From positions 10,292 to 74,291 of the forward strand of contig JBFIEE010000010.1 of the NCBI GenBank assembly GCA_041603535.1: a stretch of 64,000 nucleotides of DNA, in the 5' to 3' direction. The translations under genes were made by a program, and so were the position numbers. Positions 26,089 to 35,105 of the stretch are shown here, piece after piece; the stretch's first letter is position 1; each line of letters starts with the position of its first letter. The notes below the pieces were generated by a model. That model made no database searches. It was not told where the DNA came from and saw only the letters and a list, made by a program, of their open reading frames with translations. This stretch comes from HB2-32-21 sp041603535. Lineage in GTDB: Bacteria > Pseudomonadota > Gammaproteobacteria > Pseudomonadales > Porticoccaceae.

Positions 26089-26994
26089 TCAGTGCAGTGT
26101 TGAAATACTTTGGCTGAACAGCAGGTGTGCATCGTTTTCGTCGAAACGGTATTGCTGATGGCAAAACTGACAAGTCATCTCTATTGGGCTTTTTTCCTTG
26201 AGTAGAGCTGTAACTTCAGCTAGCCCCAGGCTCAATAGCGCGTTAGCGGTACGCGTTTTCGAGCAGCTGCAGGCGAACTGGATATCTAGCGGCTCGAAGA
26301 GGCGCAGTGGCTCCTCGTGGAAAAGCCGGTGCAGTTGCGTGGTATGGGGTAGCTGGAGTTGCTCGGCAGCGGTCAAGGTGTCCGTTAGATGACTGAGGTG
26401 GTGCCAGTACTCCTCTCGCTCAGCAAGGGCCTGACGTTGCGGGGGCAAGGCCTGTAGCAGCAAACCTCCGGCACGATGTCCATCGGCATGCAGCCGGATT
26501 TTCGTGGGTAATTGCTCCGACTGGTCAAAATAAGTGATCAGACATTCGCTGAGAGTAGCACCTTCCAAAGGGATAATACCCTGATAACGCTTGCCGTTAG
26601 CGGGATCAATAGTCACCGCGAGTGTGGCATTTGTACCGAGCATCGTGCTGAGTTGCGGCGAGGAGTTCAGCCAACTGTTGGCCTGTGTGGCGACAAGTCG
26701 GCGCTGTTCGTAGCGAGCAACGCCGCGGACATTGTGATGGCGAGTGCAGTCAGCCATGATCATGCCCAGTGGTCCTTTGCCGGAGGCCTGTAAAGAAATG
26801 ACGCCGTCGAATTTCAATGTCGCGCTCAACAGACACACGCCAGCCATAAATTCGCCCAGTAACTCAGCGACAGGCGGTGGATAGTTACCGTTTAGCAGAG
26901 CAGCCTGGTAACTGTCTTGCAGAGATAGGATTTCTCCGCGGATGTCGCTGTCTTCAAAAATGAAGCGTTGCCGTATGTCTTTATCGAGGTTCAA
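26089..26994 (-). CDS. hslO: Hsp33 redox-regulated chaperone
   Basis: A 301-residue Hsp33. It is held inactive by zinc in reducing conditions and becomes a holdase after oxidative unfolding. The four zinc cysteines are all present: CSC at 242-244 and CQFC at 275-278. The N-terminal domain shows RGEILSLQDSYQAALLNGNYP and GPLGMIMADC. It lies downstream of hslR (Hsp15) on the same strand, forming the common hslR-hslO stress pair. Confidence 0.96.
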   Translation of the reverse strand: MNLDKDIRQRFIFEDSDIRGEILSLQDSYQAALLNGNYPPPVAELLGEFMAGVCLLSATLKFDGVISLQASGKGPLGMIMADCTRHHNVRGVARYEQRRLVATQANSWLNSSPQLSTMLGTNATLAVTIDPANGKRYQGIIPLEGATLSECLITYFDQSEQLPTKIRLHADGHRAGGLLLQALPPQRQALAEREEYWHHLSHLTDTLTAAEQLQLPHTTQLHRLFHEEPLRLFEPLDIQFACSCSKTRTANALLSLGLAEVTALLKEKSPIEMTCQFCHQQYRFDENDAHLLFSQSISTLH

Positions 26995-27081
26995 GGTATA
27001 ACCGGTGCTGAAATTTGGGCTGCAACAATGTACGCAAGAAGCCGTGGGGTGTCCAGTGAATGAGGGTGAGGCAGGTTCAAG

Positions 27082-27468
27082 TTAATAGTCATCGTGCTCC
27101 CGGAGTCGCTCGATTTGGCGGCGCTGTTTCTTGGACGGCTTATTCGTGGCCGGTTGATGGCCGGTGCCAATCGCCTGTCTTTCGGCCAGCGCCTGCTCAC
27201 GTTTGGTAACGCTGTCGTTCGTCTCTGTGTAGAGTTTGGCGGCCTCGGGAGCACCGCCCCGTGAGTCGGATAAGCCCTCTACAATGACCTGTTTTTCGGT
27301 CCAGCCCTGGCGAATTACGACGGATTCGCCGACTTTAATTTCCTTGCTGGGCTTGGTGCGTTGTCCGTTAACGTGAATTTTGCCACCTTCAATAGCGTTT
27401 TTCGCCAGTGCCCGGGTGCGAAAAAAGCGTGCCGCCCAGAGCCATTTATCGATGCGAACTCTGTCCAT
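27082..27468 (-). CDS. hslR: Hsp15 ribosome-rescue RNA-binding protein
   Basis: A 128-residue S4-domain protein. The S4 domain is at 1-65 (RIDKWLWAARFFRTRALAKNAI, GGKIHVNGQRTKPSKEI), followed by a basic Lys/Arg-rich tail (KPSKKQRRQIERLRE). Hsp15 binds 50S subunits that carry a stranded peptidyl-tRNA. The ATG at 27468 gives the family length; an upstream in-frame extension belongs to the preceding gene's region. The start overlaps the end of yrfG by 23 bases. Confidence 0.95.
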   Translation of the reverse strand: MDRVRIDKWLWAARFFRTRALAKNAIEGGKIHVNGQRTKPSKEIKVGESVVIRQGWTEKQVIVEGLSDSRGGAPEAAKLYTETNDSVTKREQALAERQAIGTGHQPATNKPSKKQRRQIERLREHDDY

Positions 27469-28138
27469 GATCAGTATCTGCCTGGTTTTGTGGCAATAGA
27501 TCGCCGAATTCATTAATGGCTGGAAACTCCAGGCCTGTCCGCGGCGCCGCGGTGCTGTCCGGTTGACTGATGCACAGGAGGTGCTGGACGCCGTAGATTT
27601 GCGCTGCGTGGAGCATCGTTTCGGTGTCATCGATGAACAGCGTGCGTTTCGGGTCAAAGTTGGTTTGCTGTTGCAGGCAGTGCCAGAAAGACTGGTGTTC
27701 TTTGGGTGCACCGTAGTCGTGGGATGAAATCATGGTGTCGAGACGCGTGTTGATACCCGTTACTTCCATTTTTAAGTCCAGGCTGTGGCGATGGGCGTTG
27801 GTGACGAGAACCCTCTTGGCTGCGCATTTACCCAGGTGATCAAGAAACTCCTCAGCCTGGGGTCGGATAGCGATAAGATGCCGTACTTCTCTTTTCAAAC
27901 TCGCAATGTCCAGGGCCAATTGCTCGGACCAGTAGTCTGTGCAGTACCACTCGATGCTACTACGTTTCTCTTCGAAGCGCTGGTACAGGTCGCCTAACGC
28001 CCTGTCTGGGTCAATGTCATGATGCTCTGCGTAACGGGCCGGCAAGTAATGTTGCCAGAAATAATTGTCAAAATGCAGGTCGAGAAGGGTGCCGTCCATG
28101 TCCAGTAAGACGGTGTCAATGGCGTTCCAGTCAATCAT
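27446..28138 (-). CDS. yrfG: HAD-family GMP/IMP nucleotidase YrfG
   Basis: A 230-residue HAD hydrolase. Motif I is LLDMDGTLLD with nucleophile Asp13 and acid/base Asp15; motif II is VLVTNAH; the lysine is in GAPKEH and motif IV is LFIDDTETM. The HFDNYFWQHYLP stretch and the position upstream of hslR match YrfG, which dephosphorylates GMP and IMP in E. coli. The ATG at 28138 is chosen since homology begins with the DWNAIDTVLLD segment. It is divergent from nudE, with 42 bases between starts. Confidence 0.93.
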   Translation of the reverse strand: MIDWNAIDTVLLDMDGTLLDLHFDNYFWQHYLPARYAEHHDIDPDRALGDLYQRFEEKRSSIEWYCTDYWSEQLALDIASLKREVRHLIAIRPQAEEFLDHLGKCAAKRVLVTNAHRHSLDLKMEVTGINTRLDTMISSHDYGAPKEHQSFWHCLQQQTNFDPKRTLFIDDTETMLHAAQIYGVQHLLCISQPDSTAAPRTGLEFPAINEFGDLLPQNQADTDHGQSSHR

Positions 28139-28180
28139 CGCGGATAATGTCCGTCGCACAGCTGTCAGTGATCGCAAATT

Positions 28181-28732
28181 ATGCCGACTAAACCTGAGAT
28201 ATTGAAGCGACATCGAGTCGCCCGCACACGTTTGTTCCAGGTGGAGCAACTGGAGCTTAGGTTTTCCAATGGTGTGGAACGTACTTACGAGCGTCTTGCT
28301 TCGGCTGGATTCGGTGCCGTCGCCGTGGTGCCGGTGACCGCTGAAGGTGCGGTCATTCTGGTTCAGGAGTATGGCGCCGGAATTAACGGTTATCAGTGGG
28401 GATTGCCCAAGGGCGCGATAGACCCCGGCGAAACGCGGTTACAGGCGGCCAATCGGGAATTGATGGAGGAGGCGGGGGTCGGTGCGCATACATTGCACTA
28501 CCTCAAGAGTATCCATCTTAATCCCTCTTATATGGAGCGTTCTATAGACGTTGTCTACGCGGAGAACCTTTATGAAGCCTCTTTGCCGGGAGATGAACCG
28601 GAACCATTGGCAAGGATGACATGGCCCCTCGAACAACTGGATGCGCTGATTGGCAGGGATGATGTGTGCGACAGCATATCCATCGCTGCGCTGTATATGG
28701 CGCGTGAATATATCAATGCCCAGATTCGCTGA
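28181..28732 (+). CDS. nudE: ADP compounds hydrolase NudE
   Basis: A 183-residue Nudix hydrolase. The Nudix box is complete: G-AIDPG-E-TRLQAAN-RE-LMEEAGV at about residues 86-108. NudE hydrolyses ADP-ribose, Ap3A and NADH. The VQEYGAGINGYQWGLPKG lead-in and DVCDSISIAAL tail fit NudE over other Nudix types, and the neighbour cysQ is the classic partner. cysQ follows after 46 bases. Confidence 0.93.
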   Translation: MPTKPEILKRHRVARTRLFQVEQLELRFSNGVERTYERLASAGFGAVAVVPVTAEGAVILVQEYGAGINGYQWGLPKGAIDPGETRLQAANRELMEEAGVGAHTLHYLKSIHLNPSYMERSIDVVYAENLYEASLPGDEPEPLARMTWPLEQLDALIGRDDVCDSISIAALYMAREYINAQIR

Positions 28733-28778
28733 GTGAATCGTTCGCTGGATTATTTGTTAACAATGGAGTGGAATCGGT

Positions 28779-29618
28779 GTGAACAATACAACCCTGCTGG
28801 ATAAGGTAATTGCACTGGCCATGACTGCTGGCGAGGCGATACTCGAAGTTTACGGGCGTGATGACCTGGAGGTTGCGCACAAAGGGGATGACTCACCCGT
28901 CACCGCGGCCGACATGGCGGCGCATGTGATCCTTAACGCCGGCCTTGAGGGCATGCTTGATGGCGTGCCTGTGTTATCCGAAGAGTCGGCAATACCGGAA
29001 TTTACCGAACGAAAGCAATGGGGTAGTTATTGGGTTATCGATCCACTGGATGGCACCAAGGAATTTATCAGTCGCAACGGTGAGTTCACGGTTAACGTGG
29101 CGCTTATTGAAAACCATGTCCCGGTGTTGGGTGTCGTGCATGTTCCAGTTAGTGGTATGAGCTATGCGGGTGCTCGCGATCTAGGATCCTTCCGGCAGAA
29201 CCCGGACGGTCATAGGACGGCAATTAGCGTACGGGCCATGGTTGGTCGCGGCAAAATTGGGATGCCGGTGGAGGTGGTTGCCAGTAGAAGGCATGGCACT
29301 GGCGCCGTAGATGACCTGCTAGATCGGCTCACCGCTCGTCTCGGCGTGATCGAAACCTGCAATATGGGCAGCTCGTTGAAATTGTGCCTCGTCGCTGAGG
29401 GCAAAGCGGATATCTATCCCCGACTGGCGCCAACCATGGAATGGGATACGGCGGCCGCACAGGCTGTAGTGGAAGCAGCCGGTGGTGAAGTGCTTAACTT
29501 TGATCTTGAACCCATGCGCTACAATACCAAGGAAGATTTGCTCAACCCATATTTCTATGTGCTTGGCGACCGATCGTTCCCATGGCGAGAGCTGCTGGTC
29601 AGCCGGATGGAAAGTTAG
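28779..29618 (+). CDS. cysQ: 3'(2'),5'-bisphosphate nucleotidase CysQ
   Basis: A 279-residue inositol-monophosphatase-fold enzyme that removes the 3'-phosphate of PAP formed in sulphate assimilation. Metal-site motifs are SPVTAADMAAH, the EES glutamate pair after VPVLS, DPLDGTKEFI and the final WDTAAAQAVVEAAGG. The start is GTG at 28779, with GGAGTGGAA upstream. Pairs with nudE, and converges with the PBP1A gene. Confidence 0.95.
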   Translation: MNNTTLLDKVIALAMTAGEAILEVYGRDDLEVAHKGDDSPVTAADMAAHVILNAGLEGMLDGVPVLSEESAIPEFTERKQWGSYWVIDPLDGTKEFISRNGEFTVNVALIENHVPVLGVVHVPVSGMSYAGARDLGSFRQNPDGHRTAISVRAMVGRGKIGMPVEVVASRRHGTGAVDDLLDRLTARLGVIETCNMGSSLKLCLVAEGKADIYPRLAPTMEWDTAAAQAVVEAAGGEVLNFDLEPMRYNTKEDLLNPYFYVLGDRSFPWRELLVSRMES

Positions 29619-29649
29619 CGTCTGGTGCCGCAGTGAATACGGCCGGTAG

Positions 29650-32172
29650 CTAGAAAATATCTTCTGGCAGGGGGGGGGGTCGGCTGCCTGGCGTTGATGG
29701 CATGGCCAATGTGTCGTCGACCATCGGTACGTTTTCCTGGAGGAAAAGTTCGAATATTGCATTCGTGGTGGTCGGGCCTGCCCTCTTACCTGTTTCTGGG
29801 TCAATCTTCACGCTCACCAGACCGTCGGGCTGAGGTCGCCTTTTTACCGGTTTGTCAGCCAGTGCCGCAGCCATGTAGTCGATCCAGATAGGCAGGGCTG
29901 CGGAACCGCCAAACTCCCTTTTGCCGAGTAGCTTGTTGTCGTCGAAGCCGAGCCACACGGTGGTCACCAGGTCTGGATTGTAGCCAGAGAACCACGCGTC
30001 ACGGGGGCCATTGGTGGTTCCTGTTTTGCCTGCAATGTCGGTTCGTTTCAGGGCCTGGGCCTTGGTTCCGGTACCGCGGATGATGACGTCTTTGAGCATG
30101 GAATCAATGAGATAAGCTATGCGGGGTTCGACTATTCTTGCGGCAGCGGGGCGGCTGGCGACAATGTCTTTTACTTTCGAGCGCCTGGTTACCGGATTAT
30201 CCTGAGTTGGGTCTGTTATCTGATCGGATGGTTTCTCTGTCCTGGCGTCGTCAGCGAGTAGATTCTTTTCTGGCGATGCCTTTTCCCCAGCAATTTCGGT
30301 CTTTTTGACCTCGGCGGTTAACTCGCAGTGCCTGCAAACCATCGGGTGTTGTGTCTGAAAAACTACATCACCCTCCTGGTTTTCAATTCTTTCTATCAGG
30401 TAGGGCTCTATTTTGTAGCCGCCGTTTGCAAAGGTGGCGTAACCTGTAGCGATCTGTAGCGGCGTCAGCGCGTGAGTCCCCAATGCGAGAGAAAGGTCGC
30501 GGGGAAATGCTTTTCTGTCGAAGCCAAACTTGTTGATGGTATTGAGGGCGCTGTTTATTCCAACGCTGCGTAGTATCCTGATGGAGACCAGATTGCGTGA
30601 CAGGTACAACGCCTTTCGCAAACGTGTAGGGCCATAAAATTCGCCACTATTATTTTCGGGGCGCCACGCTTCCTCGGCGGAGCCGTTGTCAAATACCACC
30701 GGTGCATCGTTGATGATGGTGGCGGGGCTCATGCCGTGTTCCAGGGCTGCAGTGTAAATAAATGGTTTGAAGTTGGAGCCAGGTTGGCGTTGTGCCTGCG
30801 TGACGCGGTTAAAGTGGCTTTGGTAAAAATCAAAACCGCCGACAAGGGCGCGGATAGCGCCAGTTTCTGGATCAAGGGAGACCAGGGCCGCCTGCGCCTG
30901 GGGCAGCTGCGCAAGATAGATTTTGTCCTGTTCGTATCCGATACGGATCAAATCACCAGGGGTAAACACCTCGGTGAGATTCTGGACGGGTGCGCTGCGG
31001 CTGTTTTCTGATATCAGTAACCGCAAATCCGCCAGCCCGTCAGTATCCTCTTTAGTCAGCAGCAGCCCATCCTGCGATTGCGTGTTGATGGTCAGGCTGT
31101 CGCCCGTCACGGCTGTGATGATGGCAGGCTCAAGTATTCCCGCCACCGGCGTGTTGAGGAGCGTGGCGCGCCATTCTTGCGCATTTTTAATGTGTGCTTC
31201 CGGGCCTCGGTAACCGTGGCGCAAATCGTAATCCCTGAGTCCTTTGCGGAGAGCCTGGTCGGCGTGAATTTGCAGTTTGCTGTCCACGGTGGTGATGACG
31301 ACATAGCCGTCAGTCTGGGCAGCGGGGCCGAGTGTGGTGAGCGCTGCGAGACGAGCGTCCTCGGCGACATAAGGGGCATTGTAAGCAATCATGGGACCGT
31401 GATATTGCGCCGTGCTAGGACTGTTTTTTGCGTCCTCATATTGCGTCAGGCTGATGAACCCCAGTTTCACCATACGGCGCAAAATCCAGTCGCGCCGACT
31501 GATGGCCCGGTCGGGGTTGATAATAGGATTGAAGGTAGAAGGCGCTTTAGGCAGTCCTGCAATCATCGCCAGTTCGGCTAGAGTGAGATTGCTAATTGTT
31601 CTGCCGTAATAGGTAAGGGCAGCAGCCTCGACACCATAAGCCCGGTTACCTAGATAGATTTTATTGGCGTAGAGCTGGAAAATTTCGTCTTTGCTCAGCT
31701 CATCTTCGATTCGTAATGCTAGTAGTATCTCGTTGAACTTGCGCGTAAAACTTTGTTCTCGCGTCAGGAAAAAATTCCTGGCCAGTTGCATGGTGATGGT
31801 GCTGCCGCCAGTCTGTATGCTGCCGGTGGTGGCCAGCTCCAGCGCAGCACGGATTAGCCCGTTGAAATCAACGCCGATGTGACTGTAAAAAGCGTCATCC
31901 TCGGCGGCGAGCATCGCCTGAACAAACAGCAGAGGGATGTCCTTGAATTCGATTGGCGTTCGGCGTTTTTCGCCGAATTCGCCGATAAGTAGTAAATCTT
32001 GTGAGTAAACTCTCAAAGGAGTCTGAAATTTAACGGTTTTCAGGGTTTCCACGGAGGGTAATTTGGGGCTAAGGTAAAGATACAGGCTGGCGGTTAGCAG
32101 CAGCCCAAAGCCCGCCGCTGGGATGCTGCAAAGTCCGATAAAGCGGAAAGCTTGCTTGAATGTGGGTAGCAT
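29650..32172 (-). CDS. mrcA: Penicillin-binding protein 1A
   Basis: An 840-residue class A PBP with both peptidoglycan activities. One membrane anchor at about 10-34, then the GT51 glycosyltransferase domain with catalytic Glu91 in EDDAFYSHIG and GGSTITMQLARNFFL. An OB-like insert precedes the transpeptidase, which shows GSNFKP (nucleophile serine near residue 465), SRNLVS and KTGTTN. It is divergent from pilM, as in Pseudomonas. The last codons contain ten consecutive Cs on the coding strand (29670-29679), giving a PPP-containing tail; this tract is prone to slippage. A TATAAT -10 on the coding strand lies near 32213-32218. Confidence 0.96.
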   Translation of the reverse strand: MLPTFKQAFRFIGLCSIPAAGFGLLLTASLYLYLSPKLPSVETLKTVKFQTPLRVYSQDLLLIGEFGEKRRTPIEFKDIPLLFVQAMLAAEDDAFYSHIGVDFNGLIRAALELATTGSIQTGGSTITMQLARNFFLTREQSFTRKFNEILLALRIEDELSKDEIFQLYANKIYLGNRAYGVEAAALTYYGRTISNLTLAELAMIAGLPKAPSTFNPIINPDRAISRRDWILRRMVKLGFISLTQYEDAKNSPSTAQYHGPMIAYNAPYVAEDARLAALTTLGPAAQTDGYVVITTVDSKLQIHADQALRKGLRDYDLRHGYRGPEAHIKNAQEWRATLLNTPVAGILEPAIITAVTGDSLTINTQSQDGLLLTKEDTDGLADLRLLISENSRSAPVQNLTEVFTPGDLIRIGYEQDKIYLAQLPQAQAALVSLDPETGAIRALVGGFDFYQSHFNRVTQAQRQPGSNFKPFIYTAALEHGMSPATIINDAPVVFDNGSAEEAWRPENNSGEFYGPTRLRKALYLSRNLVSIRILRSVGINSALNTINKFGFDRKAFPRDLSLALGTHALTPLQIATGYATFANGGYKIEPYLIERIENQEGDVVFQTQHPMVCRHCELTAEVKKTEIAGEKASPEKNLLADDARTEKPSDQITDPTQDNPVTRRSKVKDIVASRPAAARIVEPRIAYLIDSMLKDVIIRGTGTKAQALKRTDIAGKTGTTNGPRDAWFSGYNPDLVTTVWLGFDDNKLLGKREFGGSAALPIWIDYMAAALADKPVKRRPQPDGLVSVKIDPETGKRAGPTTTNAIFELFLQENVPMVDDTLAMPSTPGSRPPPLPEDIF
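29670..29679. repeat. G10/C10 homopolymer in mrcA 3' end
   Basis: Ten consecutive Gs on the plus strand. In the mrcA frame it encodes three prolines and the first base of a leucine codon, seven codons before the stop. Confidence 0.95.
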
Positions 32173-32275
32173 AACTGGCTGTTATGGTATGTTTCAGAGC
32201 TGAGGTGGCGATATTATACTGTTAAGCGCGTATTAATAAATACTTGCAAAGACTCGATAATAAGTTACAGTAGCT

Positions 32276-32284
32276 TGTTATAAG
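32276..32284 (+). promoter_or_regulatory. Extended -10 promoter of pilM operon
   Basis: TG-T-TATAAG is an extended -10 element about 33 bases before the pilM ATG. No good -35 accompanies it, as is usual for this class. Confidence 0.4.
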
Positions 32285-32316
32285 ATCTACCTAACTATAG
32301 GAAAAAGAAAATAAAA

Positions 32317-33384
32317 ATGGGAATTTTTAATTTTCTGGACAAGCAGTCCAAGTCCGTGCTTGGTGTTGATATCACATCTTCAACCGTCAAGGTGCTTGAG
32401 CTGAGTAAAGCTGGGCGACGCTACAAGGTAGAGAGTTATCTCGTCAGACCGCTTGCCCCTAACACCGTAGTTGAAAAAAACATCAATGATATCAATGCGC
32501 TGGCTGAAACCATTCGCAAGGTCGTCAGCCAGGCGAAAGTCAGGACCCGAGATGCCGCAGTGGCCGTAGCTGGCTCGGCGGTCATTACAAAAGTCATTGA
32601 GATGCCAGCCGACCTTAGTGAGGAGGCGATGGAATCGCAGCTCGCCGTAGAGGCCGATCAGTATATCCCTTATCCCCTGGATGAAGTGGCGCTGGATTTT
32701 GAGCTAATCGGTTTATCTGAAAACAACCCTGATCAGGTTGACGTTCTCCTTGCGGCGTGTCGGCGTGAGAATGTTGATTTGCGTGCGGAGGCTTTGAGCC
32801 TGGCCGGGCTCAACCCTAAAATAGTAGACGTAGAAGTTTTTGCGGTTGAGCGTGCCTTCAAATTAATTGCCGAGCAGCTTGAAGACATGGGCGAACAGGT
32901 GGTCGCTATTGCTGATATCGGCGCAACCATGCTGACACTCAGCGTTCTTGTCGATGGGAAAACCCTGTATACGCGCGAGCAATTATTTGGTGGTAAACAG
33001 GTTACCGAAGAAATTCAGCGCCGTTACGGGCTGTCAGTGGAAGAGGCGGGGCTAGCCAAAAAACAGGGTGGCTTACCCGAGGACTATGAGTCTGAAATAC
33101 TGGAACCTTTTAGAGAAGCATTAATTCAGCAAATTTCGCGATCCTTGCAGTTTTTCTTCTCGTCGAGCAAGTACAACTATATCGATCAGTTAGTGCTGGC
33201 TGGGGGGGTGGCCGCTATGGAAGGTCTATGCGACGAGGTGGAGGAAAAATTGGGCTTGCCCACCCTGGTAGCAAATCCTTTTGCGAGCATGGCGGTCAGT
33301 AGCAAGGTGAATGCGGTTGCGCTAGCGATGGATGCCCCGGCAATGTTAATAGCTACAGGATTAGCGCTAAGGAGCTTTGATTAG
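32317..33384 (+). CDS. pilM: Type IV pilus assembly protein PilM
   Basis: A 355-residue actin-like ATPase of the type IV pilus inner-membrane platform. It opens with KSVLGVDITSSTVKVLEL (phosphate 1 loop), has ADIGATMLTL and ends with the LAGGVAAMEGL nucleotide motif. PilM sits in the cytoplasm and binds the N-terminal tail of PilN. First gene of pilMNOPQ; pilN follows after two bases. Confidence 0.97.
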   Translation: MGIFNFLDKQSKSVLGVDITSSTVKVLELSKAGRRYKVESYLVRPLAPNTVVEKNINDINALAETIRKVVSQAKVRTRDAAVAVAGSAVITKVIEMPADLSEEAMESQLAVEADQYIPYPLDEVALDFELIGLSENNPDQVDVLLAACRRENVDLRAEALSLAGLNPKIVDVEVFAVERAFKLIAEQLEDMGEQVVAIADIGATMLTLSVLVDGKTLYTREQLFGGKQVTEEIQRRYGLSVEEAGLAKKQGGLPEDYESEILEPFREALIQQISRSLQFFFSSSKYNYIDQLVLAGGVAAMEGLCDEVEEKLGLPTLVANPFASMAVSSKVNAVALAMDAPAMLIATGLALRSFD

Positions 33385-33386
33385 AT

Positions 33387-33950
33387 ATGGCAAAAATTAA
33401 CCTGCTTCCCTGGCGGGAAGATTATCGTCAGGAGAAGCAAAAGGAATTCCTGACCATTGTCGGTGGGGTGGCCGCCCTTGCTGTACTAATTGTTTTTGGG
33501 TGGGATCGATGGGTGGTTGGCAGGGTCGACTTGCAGAATGATCGTAATGCCCTGCTCACCAGAGAAATTGCTGTTCTGGAAGAGCGGGTGAAGGAGATTA
33601 AGGATTTAAAGGAGCGACGAGCTCAGATGCTTGAAAGAATGGAGGTGATTCAGGCGTTACAGGGCAATCGTCCGGAGATGGTAAAGATTTTTGATGAGTT
33701 CGTCAGGTCTACACCAGACGGCGTCTACTTCGAAAAAATGTCTCGCAATCTAGATGGCATTGCTCTTGTCGGTTACGCCGAGTCAAATAATCGGATTTCG
33801 TCTTTGATGCGTCAGCTGGACGCGTCAGACATGTTCACTGAGCCGAATTTAACCAAGGTAGAGGCGAATACGGCCCTTGGCGAGCAGGGTAGTCGCTTTG
33901 AGCTTCACGTCAAGTTGGGTAAAACTCAACTGAAAGACGGGGAGGCGTGA
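33387..33950 (+). CDS. pilN: Type IV pilus assembly protein PilN
   Basis: A 187-residue bitopic protein. The cytoplasmic tail begins AKINLLPWREDYR, the PilM-binding INLLPWR motif, followed by one membrane helix (residues 24-42) and a periplasmic ferredoxin-like domain with a coiled coil. It pairs with PilO to align the inner-membrane part of the pilus machine. Confidence 0.97.
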   Translation: MAKINLLPWREDYRQEKQKEFLTIVGGVAALAVLIVFGWDRWVVGRVDLQNDRNALLTREIAVLEERVKEIKDLKERRAQMLERMEVIQALQGNRPEMVKIFDEFVRSTPDGVYFEKMSRNLDGIALVGYAESNNRISSLMRQLDASDMFTEPNLTKVEANTALGEQGSRFELHVKLGKTQLKDGEA

Positions 33951-33953
33951 TTT

Positions 33954-34562
33954 ATGGCTGTAAAAGAAAGTTATCGCGCAAAAGGTCTCGATATATCTGA
34001 ACTTGGTTTTCACAATATCGGCGTCTGGCCTTTACTTTTCCGTGTGTTGGTATGTGTCGCTGTATTATTTTTGGTGCTCGGATTAGGTTATTTTCTGCAC
34101 GTAAAGGATATTTATATCACTCTGGACTCGGCTGTTGCGAAGGAAGACGTGTTGAGAAGCACGTATAAACAGAAAGCATTTGAGGCTGCGAATCTGGAGG
34201 AGTACAGGGAGCAGATGGCCGAAATTGAGGAGTCTTTTGGTGCGCTACTGGCGCAATTACCTGGCGATACTGAGGTGCCAAGTTTACTGGAAGATATTAC
34301 CGAAATTGGTTACGGGAGCAGCCTTGATATTAAGACTATTTCTCTGCAACCGGAAAATGCTAAAGAGTTTTATGTGGAGCTGCCGATAAAGATCGTTGCT
34401 CAAGGGGGTTATCACGACGTGGGCACTTTTGTGAGTGGGATCGCTGGCTTGCCGAGAATAGTAACGTTACACAATTATTCGATCACGAGCGTGGACAAAC
34501 AGAACAGACTCGTTTTCGAAGTTGAAGCCAAAACATACCGTTATAAAGGACAGGACGATTAG
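33954..34562 (+). CDS. pilO: Type IV pilus assembly protein PilO
   Basis: A 202-residue bitopic protein: short cytoplasmic tail, membrane helix at about 24-45 (PLLFRVLVCVAVLFLVLGLGYF), a coiled coil, then a periplasmic ferredoxin-like domain with LPGDTEVPSLLEDIT and GGYHDVGTFVSGIAGLPRIV. Partner of PilN and PilP. Its stop is next to the pilP start. Confidence 0.97.
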   Translation: MAVKESYRAKGLDISELGFHNIGVWPLLFRVLVCVAVLFLVLGLGYFLHVKDIYITLDSAVAKEDVLRSTYKQKAFEAANLEEYREQMAEIEESFGALLAQLPGDTEVPSLLEDITEIGYGSSLDIKTISLQPENAKEFYVELPIKIVAQGGYHDVGTFVSGIAGLPRIVTLHNYSITSVDKQNRLVFEVEAKTYRYKGQDD

Positions 34563-34565
34563 GTG

Positions 34566-35105
34566 ATGGATACCATCTCGTTATTTAGAACCGTTTCCAT
34601 TGTTGGCCTGTGTTTATTGGCATTGGGCTGCGCCGGGCGAAGTGGGCACGAGGATTTACAGGCATTTATGCTTGAAGCCAGGAATCAGCCAGTGGGAGAA
34701 ATTGAACCGTTACCGACGTTTGACCCATACGCGACCTTTAAATACAGTGCAGTTGCTTTCAGAAGTCCGTTCGATAAGCCGTTGACAGCGATATCAAAAA
34801 CTCAACCCAGCGGGAAAACGGCAATTAAGCCCGACGAGAACAGAAAAAAAGAATTCCTGGAAAGCTTTAATTTCTCATCTTTTACGCTGACTGGCTCCAT
34901 CGAAAAAGACGGCACCATATGGTCCTTGCTCAACGACGGTGAAGGTGATGTGCATCGGGTGGCCCTCGGTAATTATCTGGGCAAAAACCACGGCAGGATT
35001 GTCGCTATCGCGGAGTCAAAAATTGATGTGGTCGAAATCGTTCCAGACGGCAAAGGTGGATGGGTGGAAAGGCCGAGGACGTTAGGCCTGAAGGAGAATG
35101 ATTGA
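34566..35105 (+). CDS. pilP: Type IV pilus lipoprotein PilP
   Basis: A 179-residue lipoprotein. The signal peptide ends in the lipobox LALGC (cysteine at about residue 21), and the DPYATFKYSAVAFRSPFDKP and SLLNDGEGDVHRVALGNYLGKNHG segments are characteristic of PilP. It links the PilN/O platform to the PilQ secretin. The ATG at 34566 follows a GTG at 34563 that could also initiate. The stop overlaps the first base of the pilQ ATG. Confidence 0.95.
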   Translation: MDTISLFRTVSIVGLCLLALGCAGRSGHEDLQAFMLEARNQPVGEIEPLPTFDPYATFKYSAVAFRSPFDKPLTAISKTQPSGKTAIKPDENRKKEFLESFNFSSFTLTGSIEKDGTIWSLLNDGEGDVHRVALGNYLGKNHGRIVAIAESKIDVVEIVPDGKGGWVERPRTLGLKEND

